In this document: piece after piece, positions 1-6,456 of the stretch
Layout: each line of letters begins with the position of its first letter
Position numbering within the stretch: position 1 is the stretch's first letter
DNA from: an uncultured Ruminococcus sp.
GTDB taxonomy: Bacteria; Bacillota; Clostridia; Oscillospirales; Ruminococcaceae
DNA length: 11,992 nt
Direction of reading: 5' to 3'
Assembly (NCBI GenBank): GCA_937926145.1
Contig: CALANW010000145.1
Coordinates: 1 to 11,992 of the forward strand
Made by a program: the position numbers and the translations under genes
Notes under the pieces: model-generated
Database searches by the model: none
The model's input: the letters and a program-made list of their open reading frames with translations, nothing else
What the model was told of the DNA's origin: nothing

Positions 1-24
1 CATATTTTTAGGGTAATTGCAAGA

Positions 25-98
25 TTAAGTTAGTGCATATGGGGCGCTGCCCCCTGACCCCTGCCACCTTTGGAAAGGTGGACGAAACTTTTGCTTGG
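25..98 (-). repeat. Dispersed hairpin repeat, left copy
   Basis: This element lies just downstream of the chemotaxis gene and is an inverted copy of the sequence at 11901-11980. Read on the minus strand, both copies run CCAAGC, AAAGTTT, a hairpin, then GCAGGGGTC, AGGGGGCAGCGCC, CATATGCACTAAC. The hairpin is CCACCTTT / AAAGGTGG (64-71 with 74-81), an 8-bp perfect stem. A second small stem, GGGGC / GCCCC around AGC, can form at about 41-54. No U-run follows either stem, so it is not a canonical rho-independent terminator, although it sits where one would be expected. It contains no ORF. The pairing and the two-copy similarity are seen directly; a role as a terminator, RNA-stabilising element or non-autonomous mobile repeat is inference. 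Confidence 0.8.
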
Positions 99-141
99 CT
101 TCGCAGTACCATACAATTACGTTTACATTGCCGCATTTTAT

Positions 142-2094
142 TTACTGCAATATCTTGAACATTGCGACCTGATCTGCAAGTACCTGCGACTGTCCGTTGA
201 GTTCTTCACACGATGCGGCACTTTCCTCTGCGGTTGCTGAGTTCTGCTGTACAACTTCGGATATCTGTGCAATGCCCGAATTGATCTGCTCGACAGCCAT
301 TGCCTGTTCTTCCGATGCTGCGTGTATCTTTCCGACAAGTTCCTTGGAAGCTGCGGACATTTCCGAAACTTTTCCCATAAGCTCTACTGTATTTGCTACG
401 ACTTCGCTTCCTCTTGCGACGGATTCCATTGTTTCCGTGATGATAGAAGCGGTTCTCTTGGTAGCTTCGTCCGACTTTGTAGCAAGGTTTCTTACTTCGT
501 CTGCAACGACTGCAAAACCCTTGCCTGCTTCGCCTGCTCTTGCGGCTTCAACAGCTGCATTGAGCGCAAGGATATTCGTCTGGAATGCAATATCTTCGAT
601 AGTTTTGATGATATTGTTGATCTGGTCGGATTTTTCCTTGATGTCTTCCATTGCAGCGCGCATACGCTCCATTTCCGCTGCCTGCTCGCTGATAAGTTCG
701 TTCGACTGTGCGGCGCAGTTGTCGGCTTCTCTTGCGTTTTCGGTGTTGTTGTTGATCTTCTCTGCGACCTCGCTGATAGTTGCCGAAAGCTCTTCAATAG
801 CAGCAGCCTGACGTGTCGTGCCCTCTGCAAGAAGCTGTGAGCCGTTGGATATCTGTGACGAGCCTGCGGAAACTTCGCTTGCCGAAACACTAAGACCACC
901 GATAACATTGCTAAGCTTTCTGCAGATCTCGTCTGCGGAATTCTTCATCGCAACAAAGTTGCCCTGATACTCTACCGCAGGCTGAACCGTGAAGTCACCG
1001 TCAGCCATTGCCGACATTACCCTGCCGATATCGGAAAGATACATCGAAAGCGTGTCTTTCATTCGTACCATTTCCTTGAGCATCGTTCCTATTTCATCAT
1101 TGGAATACTTAACATCGGAGGTGTCGAAATCAAGATCTCCGCCTGCCATTTTTTCAAGCACTCCGCAAGCCTTTTCAATAGGCTTTGAAATGCTCTTTAC
1201 CGTATACGCAACGAGCAAACCGCCGCATACAACGCAAACCGCAAGTCCGATAAGTATAGAAACTATCGTAACACTTCGTACATTCGCATCATTCTCCGCA
1301 GTCTGTGTTCCGCAGAAGATAGCACCGATTATGTTTCCGTCCGTGTCAAGGAACGGTTCGTAGATAGTGTAATACTTCGCTCCGAGTATCTCGGTTCTTC
1401 CGTCATATTTCTCACCATTGTCAATAACTATGCTTCTGACCTTGTCCGACATCTGCGTTCCAATGGCTCTTTCACCGTTTTCGTCAACAATTGTAGTCGA
1501 GATTCGCGTATCTCCGCCGAAAATGGTTATATCATATCCGACAACATTTTTTATATCATCAAGGATCGACGGCTGAGTGAAATCTACCGCAACAATAGCT
1601 CTTCCGACAGGATAGCTAAGGCTGTTGAGAACAGGCTTTTCGCAAACATAGTAAATGCCATTGCCGTTCTTGACATAACCGCTGAATTCTTCATTTTCAA
1701 GCAGTGGCATAAACATCTCCGTGTCGACACCTTCACTCGACCAAAGAACATTTTTGTCTATGTCGGTAAAAACGCCTATGTAACTGTCATTCGGTATCTC
1801 TTCGGTAAATCTGTCACCGATGACATTTCCTCTGTCAACATCGAAAGCACGGGAAAAATCCTTGTTTTCACAAAGCGTAGCAGCAATTATCCCTGCCTGC
1901 TTCTCAGCGGTGCTTATTTCATCCTGAACAAGTTTAACACCTATCGAAGCTTCCTTTTCAAGCGACTGATTGTTCATTTTGTTGATATGAACAGAACAAA
2001 AGATGATAATGAGCATCACGGCAAAAATTACCGACGAATCGATCACCAGTATAAAATTTCTTCCAAGCCTGCCAAGCATTGATTTTTTCTTCAT
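142..2094 (-). CDS. Methyl-accepting chemotaxis protein with Cache-type sensor
   Basis: A membrane chemoreceptor of 650 residues that senses an extracellular ligand and controls the CheA/CheW complex. The start is placed at 2094 (MKKKSMLG) because GGGTGAT lies just upstream and a segment rich in Lys/Arg then leads into the first membrane helix; an in-frame ATG at 2163 lacks a ribosome site and falls at the predicted transcription start. Membrane helix 1 is about residues 13-37. The extracytoplasmic part to about 275 resembles a single Cache sensor (an YYTIYEP segment followed by DTDGNIIGAIFCG). Helix 2 is about 276-299, a HAMP domain follows to about 352, and a second HAMP-like segment lies at about 357-400. 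The conserved signalling hairpin tip (IAFQTNILALNAAVEAARAG) is near 502-521, followed by GKGFAVVADEVRNLA. There is no C-terminal CheR-docking pentapeptide; the protein ends FKILQ. No che or flagellar motor gene is adjacent. The ligand is unknown. Confidence 0.95.
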   Translation of the reverse strand: MKKKSMLGRLGRNFILVIDSSVIFAVMLIIIFCSVHINKMNNQSLEKEASIGVKLVQDEISTAEKQAGIIAATLCENKDFSRAFDVDRGNVIGDRFTEEIPNDSYIGVFTDIDKNVLWSSEGVDTEMFMPLLENEEFSGYVKNGNGIYYVCEKPVLNSLSYPVGRAIVAVDFTQPSILDDIKNVVGYDITIFGGDTRISTTIVDENGERAIGTQMSDKVRSIVIDNGEKYDGRTEILGAKYYTIYEPFLDTDGNIIGAIFCGTQTAENDANVRSVTIVSILIGLAVCVVCGGLLVAYTVKSISKPIEKACGVLEKMAGGDLDFDTSDVKYSNDEIGTMLKEMVRMKDTLSMYLSDIGRVMSAMADGDFTVQPAVEYQGNFVAMKNSADEICRKLSNVIGGLSVSASEVSAGSSQISNGSQLLAEGTTRQAAAIEELSATISEVAEKINNNTENAREADNCAAQSNELISEQAAEMERMRAAMEDIKEKSDQINNIIKTIEDIAFQTNILALNAAVEAARAGEAGKGFAVVADEVRNLATKSDEATKRTASIITETMESVARGSEVVANTVELMGKVSEMSAASKELVGKIHAASEEQAMAVEQINSGIAQISEVVQQNSATAEESAASCEELNGQSQVLADQVAMFKILQ

Positions 2095-2097
2095 AAT

Positions 2098-2104
2098 ATC
2101 ACCC
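2098..2104 (-). promoter_or_regulatory. Ribosome binding site deciding the chemoreceptor start
   Basis: On the minus strand GGGTGAT stands three bases before the ATG at 2094. It matches the GGTGAT half of the full Shine-Dalgarno sequence. The upstream in-frame ATG codons at 2163 and 2127 have no comparable site, so the shorter 650-residue protein is preferred. Confidence 0.65.
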
Positions 2105-2164
2105 ACATTTATAAAAGCCGTCTGCATGACCCGAACGGTTTTTATTATTAATATATTATTCAAT

Positions 2165-2193
2165 ATTGTAACATATTAGTATTAAATAGTCAA
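2165..2193 (-). promoter_or_regulatory. Sigma-A-type promoter of the chemoreceptor gene
   Basis: Minus strand: TTGACT (2193-2188), a 17-base spacer, then TACAAT (2170-2165), with an extended -10 TG one base before it. A second TTGACT lies 13 bases further upstream (2206-2201). Transcription should start near 2158, giving a leader of about 64 bases. The promoter fits sigma-A rather than the sigma-D motif (TAAA / GCCGATAT) often used for chemotaxis genes in Firmicutes. Confidence 0.7.
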
Positions 2194-2204
2194 CTGTTTA
2201 AGTC

Positions 2205-2241
2205 AAAAATGTACATTTTATACAAATTTGTACACATTTTT
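2205..2241. terminator. AT-rich inverted repeat after the HD gene, possible terminator
   Basis: AAAAATGT (2205-2212) pairs with ACATTTTT (2234-2241), and TACAAATTTGTA (2221-2232) is a perfect 12-base palindrome inside. On the minus strand the structure begins at the stop codon of the HD gene and ends in TTTTT, so it could terminate that transcript. It lies about 30 bases upstream of the -35 box of the chemoreceptor gene, so an operator role is an alternative. The stem is almost purely A/T, so stability is doubtful. Confidence 0.35.
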
Positions 2242-2887
2242 ACGACATCAAGAAACCGTTTTCGATTGCCTTATCGAGCAAATTATCGACCATTTTGCCG
2301 AGTTCAGCCGAACCGTCTTTAACTTTGTCGAAACGCCTTCTCACCTGCGAGGAGTTTACGCCATGCTCTTTCCATGAGTAACCCTCCCTCGAATAGTTTA
2401 GCAAAAGCGGCTGAATTCTGTCCATAGCATTGGAAAAACGAGCCTCGGGAGTGTCGTTCCTCTCGAATTCGTCCCAAAGTGCACGGTACTCCGCAGCCTG
2501 CTCCTCGGGCAGCGTACCGAATATCTTCTCAGCAGCAGCCTTTTCGCGAGCTTCCTTGGTCTTTGCGCCCTCATCATCGTAGCAGTAGGTGTCGCCTGCG
2601 TAGATCTCCACGGCATCGTGTACGAGAACCATTTTCATCACCTTTGAAATTTCAACAGGCTCGTTTGAATACTCCGCAAGCACTGCCGCCGCAATTGCAA
2701 GAGAAAACGAGTGCTCAGCGTCATTTTCACGGCGCGGCAACGGCTTTTTCTCCTTGAAATTGTCGTCGAATTCCTTTGACCCCTGCGGAAGATCATCACA
2801 AAGAATGTATGTCTGACGGTAAACATTTTTCAGCTTGTCAAGCGTCAGCAAAAATTCAAGCTGCTTTTTCAAGCGTTCGTTTTCCAT
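2240..2887 (-). CDS. HD-domain phosphohydrolase (YfbR-like, HD_3 family)
   Basis: A 215-residue soluble metal-dependent phosphohydrolase. The HD signature is complete: His59 in RRENDAEHSFSLA, the His90-Asp91 pair in LVHDAVEIYAGDTY, Glu94, and Asp156 in AMDRIQP. This arrangement is that of the YfbR/HDDC2-like group, whose studied members are 5'-deoxynucleotidases acting on deoxynucleoside monophosphates; the substrate here is inferred only from family. The start codon follows directly after the TAA of the dehydrogenase gene, and its ribosome site (AGGGGG) lies inside the end of that gene, so the two are very probably co-transcribed and translationally coupled. Family assignment is firm, exact reaction uncertain. 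Confidence 0.85.
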   Translation of the reverse strand: MENERLKKQLEFLLTLDKLKNVYRQTYILCDDLPQGSKEFDDNFKEKKPLPRRENDAEHSFSLAIAAAVLAEYSNEPVEISKVMKMVLVHDAVEIYAGDTYCYDDEGAKTKEAREKAAAEKIFGTLPEEQAAEYRALWDEFERNDTPEARFSNAMDRIQPLLLNYSREGYSWKEHGVNSSQVRRRFDKVKDGSAELGKMVDNLLDKAIENGFLMS

Positions 2888-3646
2888 TTAAACGTCCCCC
2901 TTTTTCTTCTGCATAAAGCCTGCTATCTTCGCAAGAAGCATCGGCGGCAGGAAGCCTGCTCCGTAATCGGCAATTTTCATTTTCAGCGTCGGGATAATGA
3001 GCGTTTTCCGCGCAAACATTCCCTCGACCGCACATTTTGCAGCATATTCAGCGGTAATTCCCTTTAACGCAAAGGAAACTCCTGCCGTGTTGTTGAAATT
3101 CGTGTCAACGGGACCTGGGCAGAGCGCACTCACCGAAACGTGACTGCCCTCATTTTTAAGCTCCGCACTTACAGCCTCGGTCAGACGGACAACGTAATTC
3201 TTCGTACAGTAATAGGTTGCCATATAAGGGCCGGGCATAAAGCCTGCCGATGAAGCAACGTTGAGGATATATCCCTTGTCGCGCTTGCGGAAATCTTTCA
3301 GAAACAGCTTTTGAAGAATGTGAACAGCCGTAACGTTGACCTCTATCATCTCTATCTCACGTTCAAGGTCTGTTTCGGCAAATTTTCCGAAAAGGCCGAA
3401 ACCTGCGTTGTTTATAAGAATATCAATGTTGTATTTTTTTGCTTCGTCATAAAGTCGGTAACATTCCTCGGGTTTTGAAAGATCGGCAGGGATTATCTTT
3501 ACCCTTTTTTCGCCTATCTCATCACGAAGTTTCGCAAGTGCTTCATAATTTCTTCCCGAAATAACGAGCCTGATTCCTCTTTTTGCAAGCTCACGCGCAA
3601 TTTCCCGTCCGATTCCCGAGCTTGCGCCCGTAATAAGTGCTGTCAT
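2888..3646 (-). CDS. Short-chain dehydrogenase/reductase (classical SDR)
   Basis: A 252-residue NAD(P)-dependent oxidoreductase of the classical SDR family. It shows the Rossmann nucleotide motif TGASSGIG (6-13), the NNAG motif (79-82), Asn104, catalytic serine in NVASSAG (132/133), the Tyr145-x3-Lys149 pair, and PGPV (177-180). An Arg (GRN, 31-33) after the second beta strand suggests preference for NADP(H). The C-terminal part is hydrophobic around GFLPPMLLAKIAGFM, as in the YqjQ/DltE-like SDRs annotated as short-chain dehydrogenases of unknown substrate. AAAGGAT sits 5 bases before the ATG. It lies 24 bases downstream of the ArsC-like gene and abuts the HD gene. The substrate cannot be read from sequence. 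Confidence 0.9.
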   Translation of the reverse strand: MTALITGASSGIGREIARELAKRGIRLVISGRNYEALAKLRDEIGEKRVKIIPADLSKPEECYRLYDEAKKYNIDILINNAGFGLFGKFAETDLEREIEMIEVNVTAVHILQKLFLKDFRKRDKGYILNVASSAGFMPGPYMATYYCTKNYVVRLTEAVSAELKNEGSHVSVSALCPGPVDTNFNNTAGVSFALKGITAEYAAKCAVEGMFARKTLIIPTLKMKIADYGAGFLPPMLLAKIAGFMQKKKGDV

Positions 3647-3670
3647 ATTTTTATCCTTTCCGAATTTTTC

Positions 3671-4015
3671 TTATTTGCTTTCTTTAATAAATTCTTCCCA
3701 TTTTTCGGGCGCATATCCGACCGAAGCCTTTTTCCCGCAGCGAACGATAGGTGTCTTGTACAGCTTCGGACATTCGCAAAGCTTGTCATACTTCGCATCA
3801 TCGAGAAGATATTTTATGTTGCAGTAATCCTTTGAAGCCGTGTCAATGACAGCATCAATGCCGCCGAGAGCCTTCACAACGCTGTCGAATTCGCCCTTGC
3901 TCAAACCCTTGGAAAGAATGTCAACGCTTTGGACTTTGATGTTTCTCTCCTTGAACCAGCGCTCCGCCTTTTTCGTGTCGAAACATTTACTTTTTCCGAA
4001 TATCTGTATAGCCAT
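3671..4015 (-). CDS. ArsC/Spx-family thioredoxin-fold protein
   Basis: A 114-residue protein of the ArsC/Spx/YffB family. The N-terminal strand and helix carry Cys11 in KSKCFDTKKAERWF, where the family's redox cysteine sits; the second position of the Spx CxxC pair is Thr14. The cis-proline region is KTPIVRCGKKASVGYAPEKW (87-106), typical of the fold. It is not a clear arsenate reductase: only one arginine is present near the TPIVR motif and no ars genes are nearby. It is also unlikely to be Spx because the CxxC switch is missing. A glutathione- or thioredoxin-linked reductase or a regulatory protein is possible. The ribosome site is GGAAAGGG. It is the first gene of the set leading to the SDR and HD genes and starts 19 bases after a strong stem-loop. 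Confidence 0.85.
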   Translation of the reverse strand: MAIQIFGKSKCFDTKKAERWFKERNIKVQSVDILSKGLSKGEFDSVVKALGGIDAVIDTASKDYCNIKYLLDDAKYDKLCECPKLYKTPIVRCGKKASVGYAPEKWEEFIKESK

Positions 4016-4033
4016 AGCTTACCCTTTCCTCAT

Positions 4034-4065
4034 AAAAATATCGCTGCCGAAACTGACGGCAGCGA
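4034..4065 (-). terminator. Rho-independent terminator or attenuator
   Basis: Minus strand: TCGCTGCCG (4065-4057), a 7-base loop, CGGCAGCGA (4049-4041), followed by TATTTTTATG. The 9-bp GC-rich stem plus a U-rich tail is a good intrinsic terminator for the FliD-like gene ending at 4074. Since no clear promoter is visible between it and the ArsC-like gene, partial read-through may feed the downstream genes, making it an attenuator-like element. Confidence 0.85.
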
Positions 4066-4073
4066 CCTGTTTG

Positions 4074-4772
4074 TTAGATTTTTTCGCTGAACATTGAGCT
4101 TAACGAGAATATAGTTCCGTAATCGAACTTACCCTCCTGATTGTAGTTAACGACCTGAGCCTTGAGAGTTGCAGCCTTGCTTATCTGATTTGCCCTGTCA
4201 GCAGCTTTCGCCGTGAACGAATAGCTGCCGCTGAGGAGCGACTTTACCGAGTTGGTGTCTGCACCTTTCAGCGTGTCCTCGTTCAAAGTCAGCTTGTTGT
4301 CCGAACCGACCTTTAAACCTATCCTGCCGAGTGCAGCAGAGTAAGCCTTTGCCGTGTTCGTCATATAAACGCCCTTTTTGAGCGCATCAACGCTCTCCGA
4401 CTTCTGTAAGCTGTCAACGACAGAATTATAGTCCTCGACAAAGCTCCTTACATTCGATACAAGCTTGTCTTTGTCCTCAAAGTCAGCTTTTGAAGCGGAA
4501 GCAAGCACGGAAGCACTCTTTCCGAGATCAGTCGCATCGGAAGCGAGCTTCTTTTCGCTCTCGTAAGTTCCGACATCACTGTTCGAGAAAGCCTTCTCGT
4601 ACTCTTTTATCATATTTTTCTGATAATCTTTCGAGCGTACCTGATCGACCTTCTTCATCAACGCGAGAAGATCACTCGTCGAATTGGTCTGTGCATAGTT
4701 CTTTTTGCTGTAATTCGACGAAAGAAGAGAAGTGTACATTGCATTGGACTTATAAGCATTGATTCCGTACAT
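4074..4772 (-). CDS. FliD C-terminal-domain-like protein of unknown function
   Basis: A 232-residue protein without cysteine, signal peptide or membrane helix. The N-terminus (MYGINAYKSNAMYTSLLSS) is Ser/Asn/Tyr-rich and the middle is helical and charged. Residues about 104-195 resemble the C-terminal domain of FliD, the flagellar filament cap: FVEDYNSVVDSL (111-122), then LGRIGLKVGSDNKLTLNED (148-166), then a short helix and LLSGSYSFTAKAADRANQI. FliD itself is about twice as long or more and has an N-terminal coiled-coil (FliD_N) that is missing here. No flagellar genes flank it; it sits 37 bases after the HgdB-like gene and is probably co-transcribed with it. The ribosome site GGGAGGA is strong. 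The FliD resemblance is by eye; export through the flagellar type III system or a non-flagellar role are both possible. Confidence 0.7.
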   Translation of the reverse strand: MYGINAYKSNAMYTSLLSSNYSKKNYAQTNSTSDLLALMKKVDQVRSKDYQKNMIKEYEKAFSNSDVGTYESEKKLASDATDLGKSASVLASASKADFEDKDKLVSNVRSFVEDYNSVVDSLQKSESVDALKKGVYMTNTAKAYSAALGRIGLKVGSDNKLTLNEDTLKGADTNSVKSLLSGSYSFTAKAADRANQISKAATLKAQVVNYNQEGKFDYGTIFSLSSMFSEKI

Positions 4773-4809
4773 TGTCCGATTCCTCCCAATTTTTCAGCAT
4801 TTTTGTCTT

Positions 4810-6087
4810 TTATTCAGCGGCTTTTGCCTTTTCAGCCTCCGCCGCAAGGTTTGTCTTTGCCGTAGAAAGCATAAGCTTAATTCTGTTTTCCTGATTTACC
4901 TTTGTTGCGCCCGGGTCATAGTCGATAGCAACGATGTTCGCATCGGGATAAACGTTGCGTATCTTTCTTATCATGCCCTTGCCGATGATGTGGTTCGGCA
5001 GACAGCCAAACGGCTGAGCGCAGATGATATTGTTTACGCCGCTGCCGATAAGCTCGACCATTTCGGCGGTAAGAAGCCAACCCTCGCCCATTTTATTCGC
5101 AGGCGAAACATACTCCTTGCTGTTTTCCTTTGTTTCGTCAAAGTGTGCAGGCGCTCTGAAGCGTGAATCCTCGAATGCCTTTATCATTATATCCTGCATC
5201 TTTTTGAGAAATGCTTCAAGCGCACCCGAAGCGATGTATTTTTTATATGCAACGTGATAAAGCTGCGTGTCAACAACGTGGTGGTCGCACATAAAAATGA
5301 TGAAGTCGAGAAGTCCCGGAACAACGGGTTCAACATCTTCCCCCCGGAGAAATTCTTCAAGACAGTTATTGCCGAGCGGTGCATACTTGATGTAAATTTC
5401 GCCGACAATTCCGACTCTCGCCTTTACGCTCGGAGTATAAGCTATCTTCTCAAAATCCTTTACCATTTGGAAAGCATTTTTCTTGAACGAACCGATAGCA
5501 AAACCCTCTTTGATGAGCCTGTTCTGCCAGTCCTCGATGAGCTTGTCCGTTTCGCCCTTGTTGTTTTCGTAAGGACGAACCTGATTTCCTGCCCACATAA
5601 GGATATCACCGTAGCAAATGCCGACGATAAGATCCTGCAAAAGCGGAAGCGAAAGCTTGAAGCCGGGGTTCTTTTCAAGGTTTGCAATATTGAGCGAAAC
5701 AACGGGAACGAATTCCATTTTGTTGTTTTTGAGCGCTTTTCTGAGCAGATTTATGTAGTTTGAAGCTCTGCAGCCGCCGCCCGTCTGGGTTATCATAAGA
5801 GCGGTCTTGTGAATGTCATATTCACCCGATTTGAGTGCGTCCATCATCTGTCCGATAACGAGAAGTGCAGGATAGCAGGTGTCGTTGTGAACATTACGCA
5901 GTCCCTCATCAACGACCTTTCTGCCCGTCGAGGTGAGCAGCTTCATTCTATATCCATGGTTATTGAATATTTTTACAATAAGAGAAAAATGGATAGGGAG
6001 CATCTGCGGAACAAGGATCGTGTATTCCTGACGCATTTCTTCCGTAAAAAGCAAGCGTCCCTGTTCATTATATACGAGTTCAGCCAT
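4810..6087 (-). CDS. 2-hydroxyacyl-CoA dehydratase (HgdB)-like protein, COG3581 type
   Basis: A 425-residue cytoplasmic protein resembling the C-terminal part of the very large 'CoA-substrate-specific enzyme activase / 2-hydroxyacyl-CoA dehydratase-related' proteins of Clostridia. Conserved cysteine motifs are NDTCYPA (Cys71), TQTGGGCRASNY (Cys106), and CAQPFGCLPNHI (Cys356, Cys362), with further cysteines at 158, 242 and 267. Related dehydratase subunits use such cysteines to bind a [4Fe-4S] cluster; cluster binding here is inferred. VGIVGEIYIKYAPLGNN (225-241) is another family-like segment. The C-terminus is a charged, Ala/Lys/Glu tail. The activase (BcrAD/BadFG ATPase) half normally fused or adjacent is absent from this window. 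AAAGGAG precedes the ATG by about 10 bases. True substrate unknown; the large fused relatives are themselves uncharacterised. Confidence 0.8.
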   Translation of the reverse strand: MAELVYNEQGRLLFTEEMRQEYTILVPQMLPIHFSLIVKIFNNHGYRMKLLTSTGRKVVDEGLRNVHNDTCYPALLVIGQMMDALKSGEYDIHKTALMITQTGGGCRASNYINLLRKALKNNKMEFVPVVSLNIANLEKNPGFKLSLPLLQDLIVGICYGDILMWAGNQVRPYENNKGETDKLIEDWQNRLIKEGFAIGSFKKNAFQMVKDFEKIAYTPSVKARVGIVGEIYIKYAPLGNNCLEEFLRGEDVEPVVPGLLDFIIFMCDHHVVDTQLYHVAYKKYIASGALEAFLKKMQDIMIKAFEDSRFRAPAHFDETKENSKEYVSPANKMGEGWLLTAEMVELIGSGVNNIICAQPFGCLPNHIIGKGMIRKIRNVYPDANIVAIDYDPGATKVNQENRIKLMLSTAKTNLAAEAEKAKAAE

Positions 6088-6137
6088 TAAAAATAAGCTC
6101 CTTTGCTTAAAACAATATTATTATACTAATTATATAT

Positions 6138-6166
6138 ATTATACCACAGCAAGCAGTTTTCGTCAA
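6138..6166 (-). promoter_or_regulatory. Strong sigma-A promoter of the HgdB-like gene
   Basis: Minus strand: TTGACG (6166-6161), 17-base spacer, TATAAT (6143-6138), with an extended -10 TGG directly before it. The ATG is at 6087, so the leader is about 45 bases and contains the AAAGGAG ribosome site. This is near consensus and would drive the HgdB-like and FliD-like genes. Confidence 0.85.
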
Positions 6167-6236
6167 TACCGCAGCAGCTTTTTTATACAGCGTTTCAATA
6201 AGCGAATTATTTTTTATCAAATTATAAACAGCTTAT

Positions 6237-6310
6237 TGTAGGGGACGGGGCGCCCGTCCCGTTTTTTGAAAGGTATTGGTGACTGCGGGACGGGAAACCC
6301 GTCCCCTACA
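6237..6310. repeat. Nested palindromic GC-rich element
   Basis: A 74-base element with perfect 13-base terminal inverted repeats, TGTAGGGGACGGG (6237-6249) and CCCGTCCCCTACA (6298-6310). Inside, CCCGTCCCG (6253-6261) pairs with CGGGACGGG (6286-6294). It can therefore fold as one long hairpin with a 24-base loop, or as two short hairpins, GGGACGGG/CCCGTCCC around GCG (6242-6260) and around AAA (6287-6305). It has no ORF. It lies between the 3' end of galU and the promoter of the HgdB-like gene. I read it as a non-coding palindromic or MITE-like repeat; mobility is not shown by a single copy and no clear target duplication was seen. Confidence 0.85.
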
Positions 6311-6414
6311 TTAATATTCGTTCAACACACAGCAATTCACTGTCAAAACGTGCGGATATAGGATCCGCCCCTGCGGAGATCGGTGTTTTGCCGTAAATTT
6401 GCGGAGCAAAAATA
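6311..6414. other. Intergenic remainder with a small hairpin; no gene
   Basis: Part of the 357-base gene-free stretch 6088-6444. It contains one short hairpin, GCGGAT (6352-6357) with ATCCGC (6363-6368), followed by CCCCTGCGGAG. The GCGGAT...ATCCGCCCCT pattern looks like a worn end of a palindromic repeat similar in style to the one at 6237-6310. No ORF with a ribosome site, promoter or U-tailed terminator was found here. Confidence 0.5.
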
Positions 6415-6456
6415 ATTCCGAATTCCGCATTCCGAATTTAGAAATTACGAATTACG
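6415..6456. repeat. ATTCCG / AATTACG short-repeat patch at the galU end
   Basis: The plus strand carries imperfect short repeats: ATTCCG three times (from 6415, 6422 and 6429), then AATTACG twice back to back (from 6443 and 6450). The patch overlaps the last four codons of galU (6445-6456), so the final residues Arg-Asn-Ser and the TAA stop are encoded by it. Such AT-rich heptameric patches between genes are seen in many bacteria; function unknown. Confidence 0.6.

Noticed and set aside
64..81. Hairpin after the chemoreceptor as a standard rho-independent terminator
   Set aside because: The stem is good, but the bases that follow in the direction of transcription are CAGGGGTC with no U-run; it is described as a repeat instead.
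197..811. 204-codon Ala/Ser-rich open frame on the plus strand
   Set aside because: It is the antisense of the Ala/Glu/Ser-rich signalling region of the chemoreceptor, a common source of long shadow frames.
2113..2143. Possible leader hairpin or riboswitch upstream of the chemoreceptor start
   Set aside because: AAAAACCGT and ACGGCTTTT pair with an A-C mismatch in the RNA, and the leader of about 64 bases is too short and lacks a known riboswitch core such as that of c-di-GMP.
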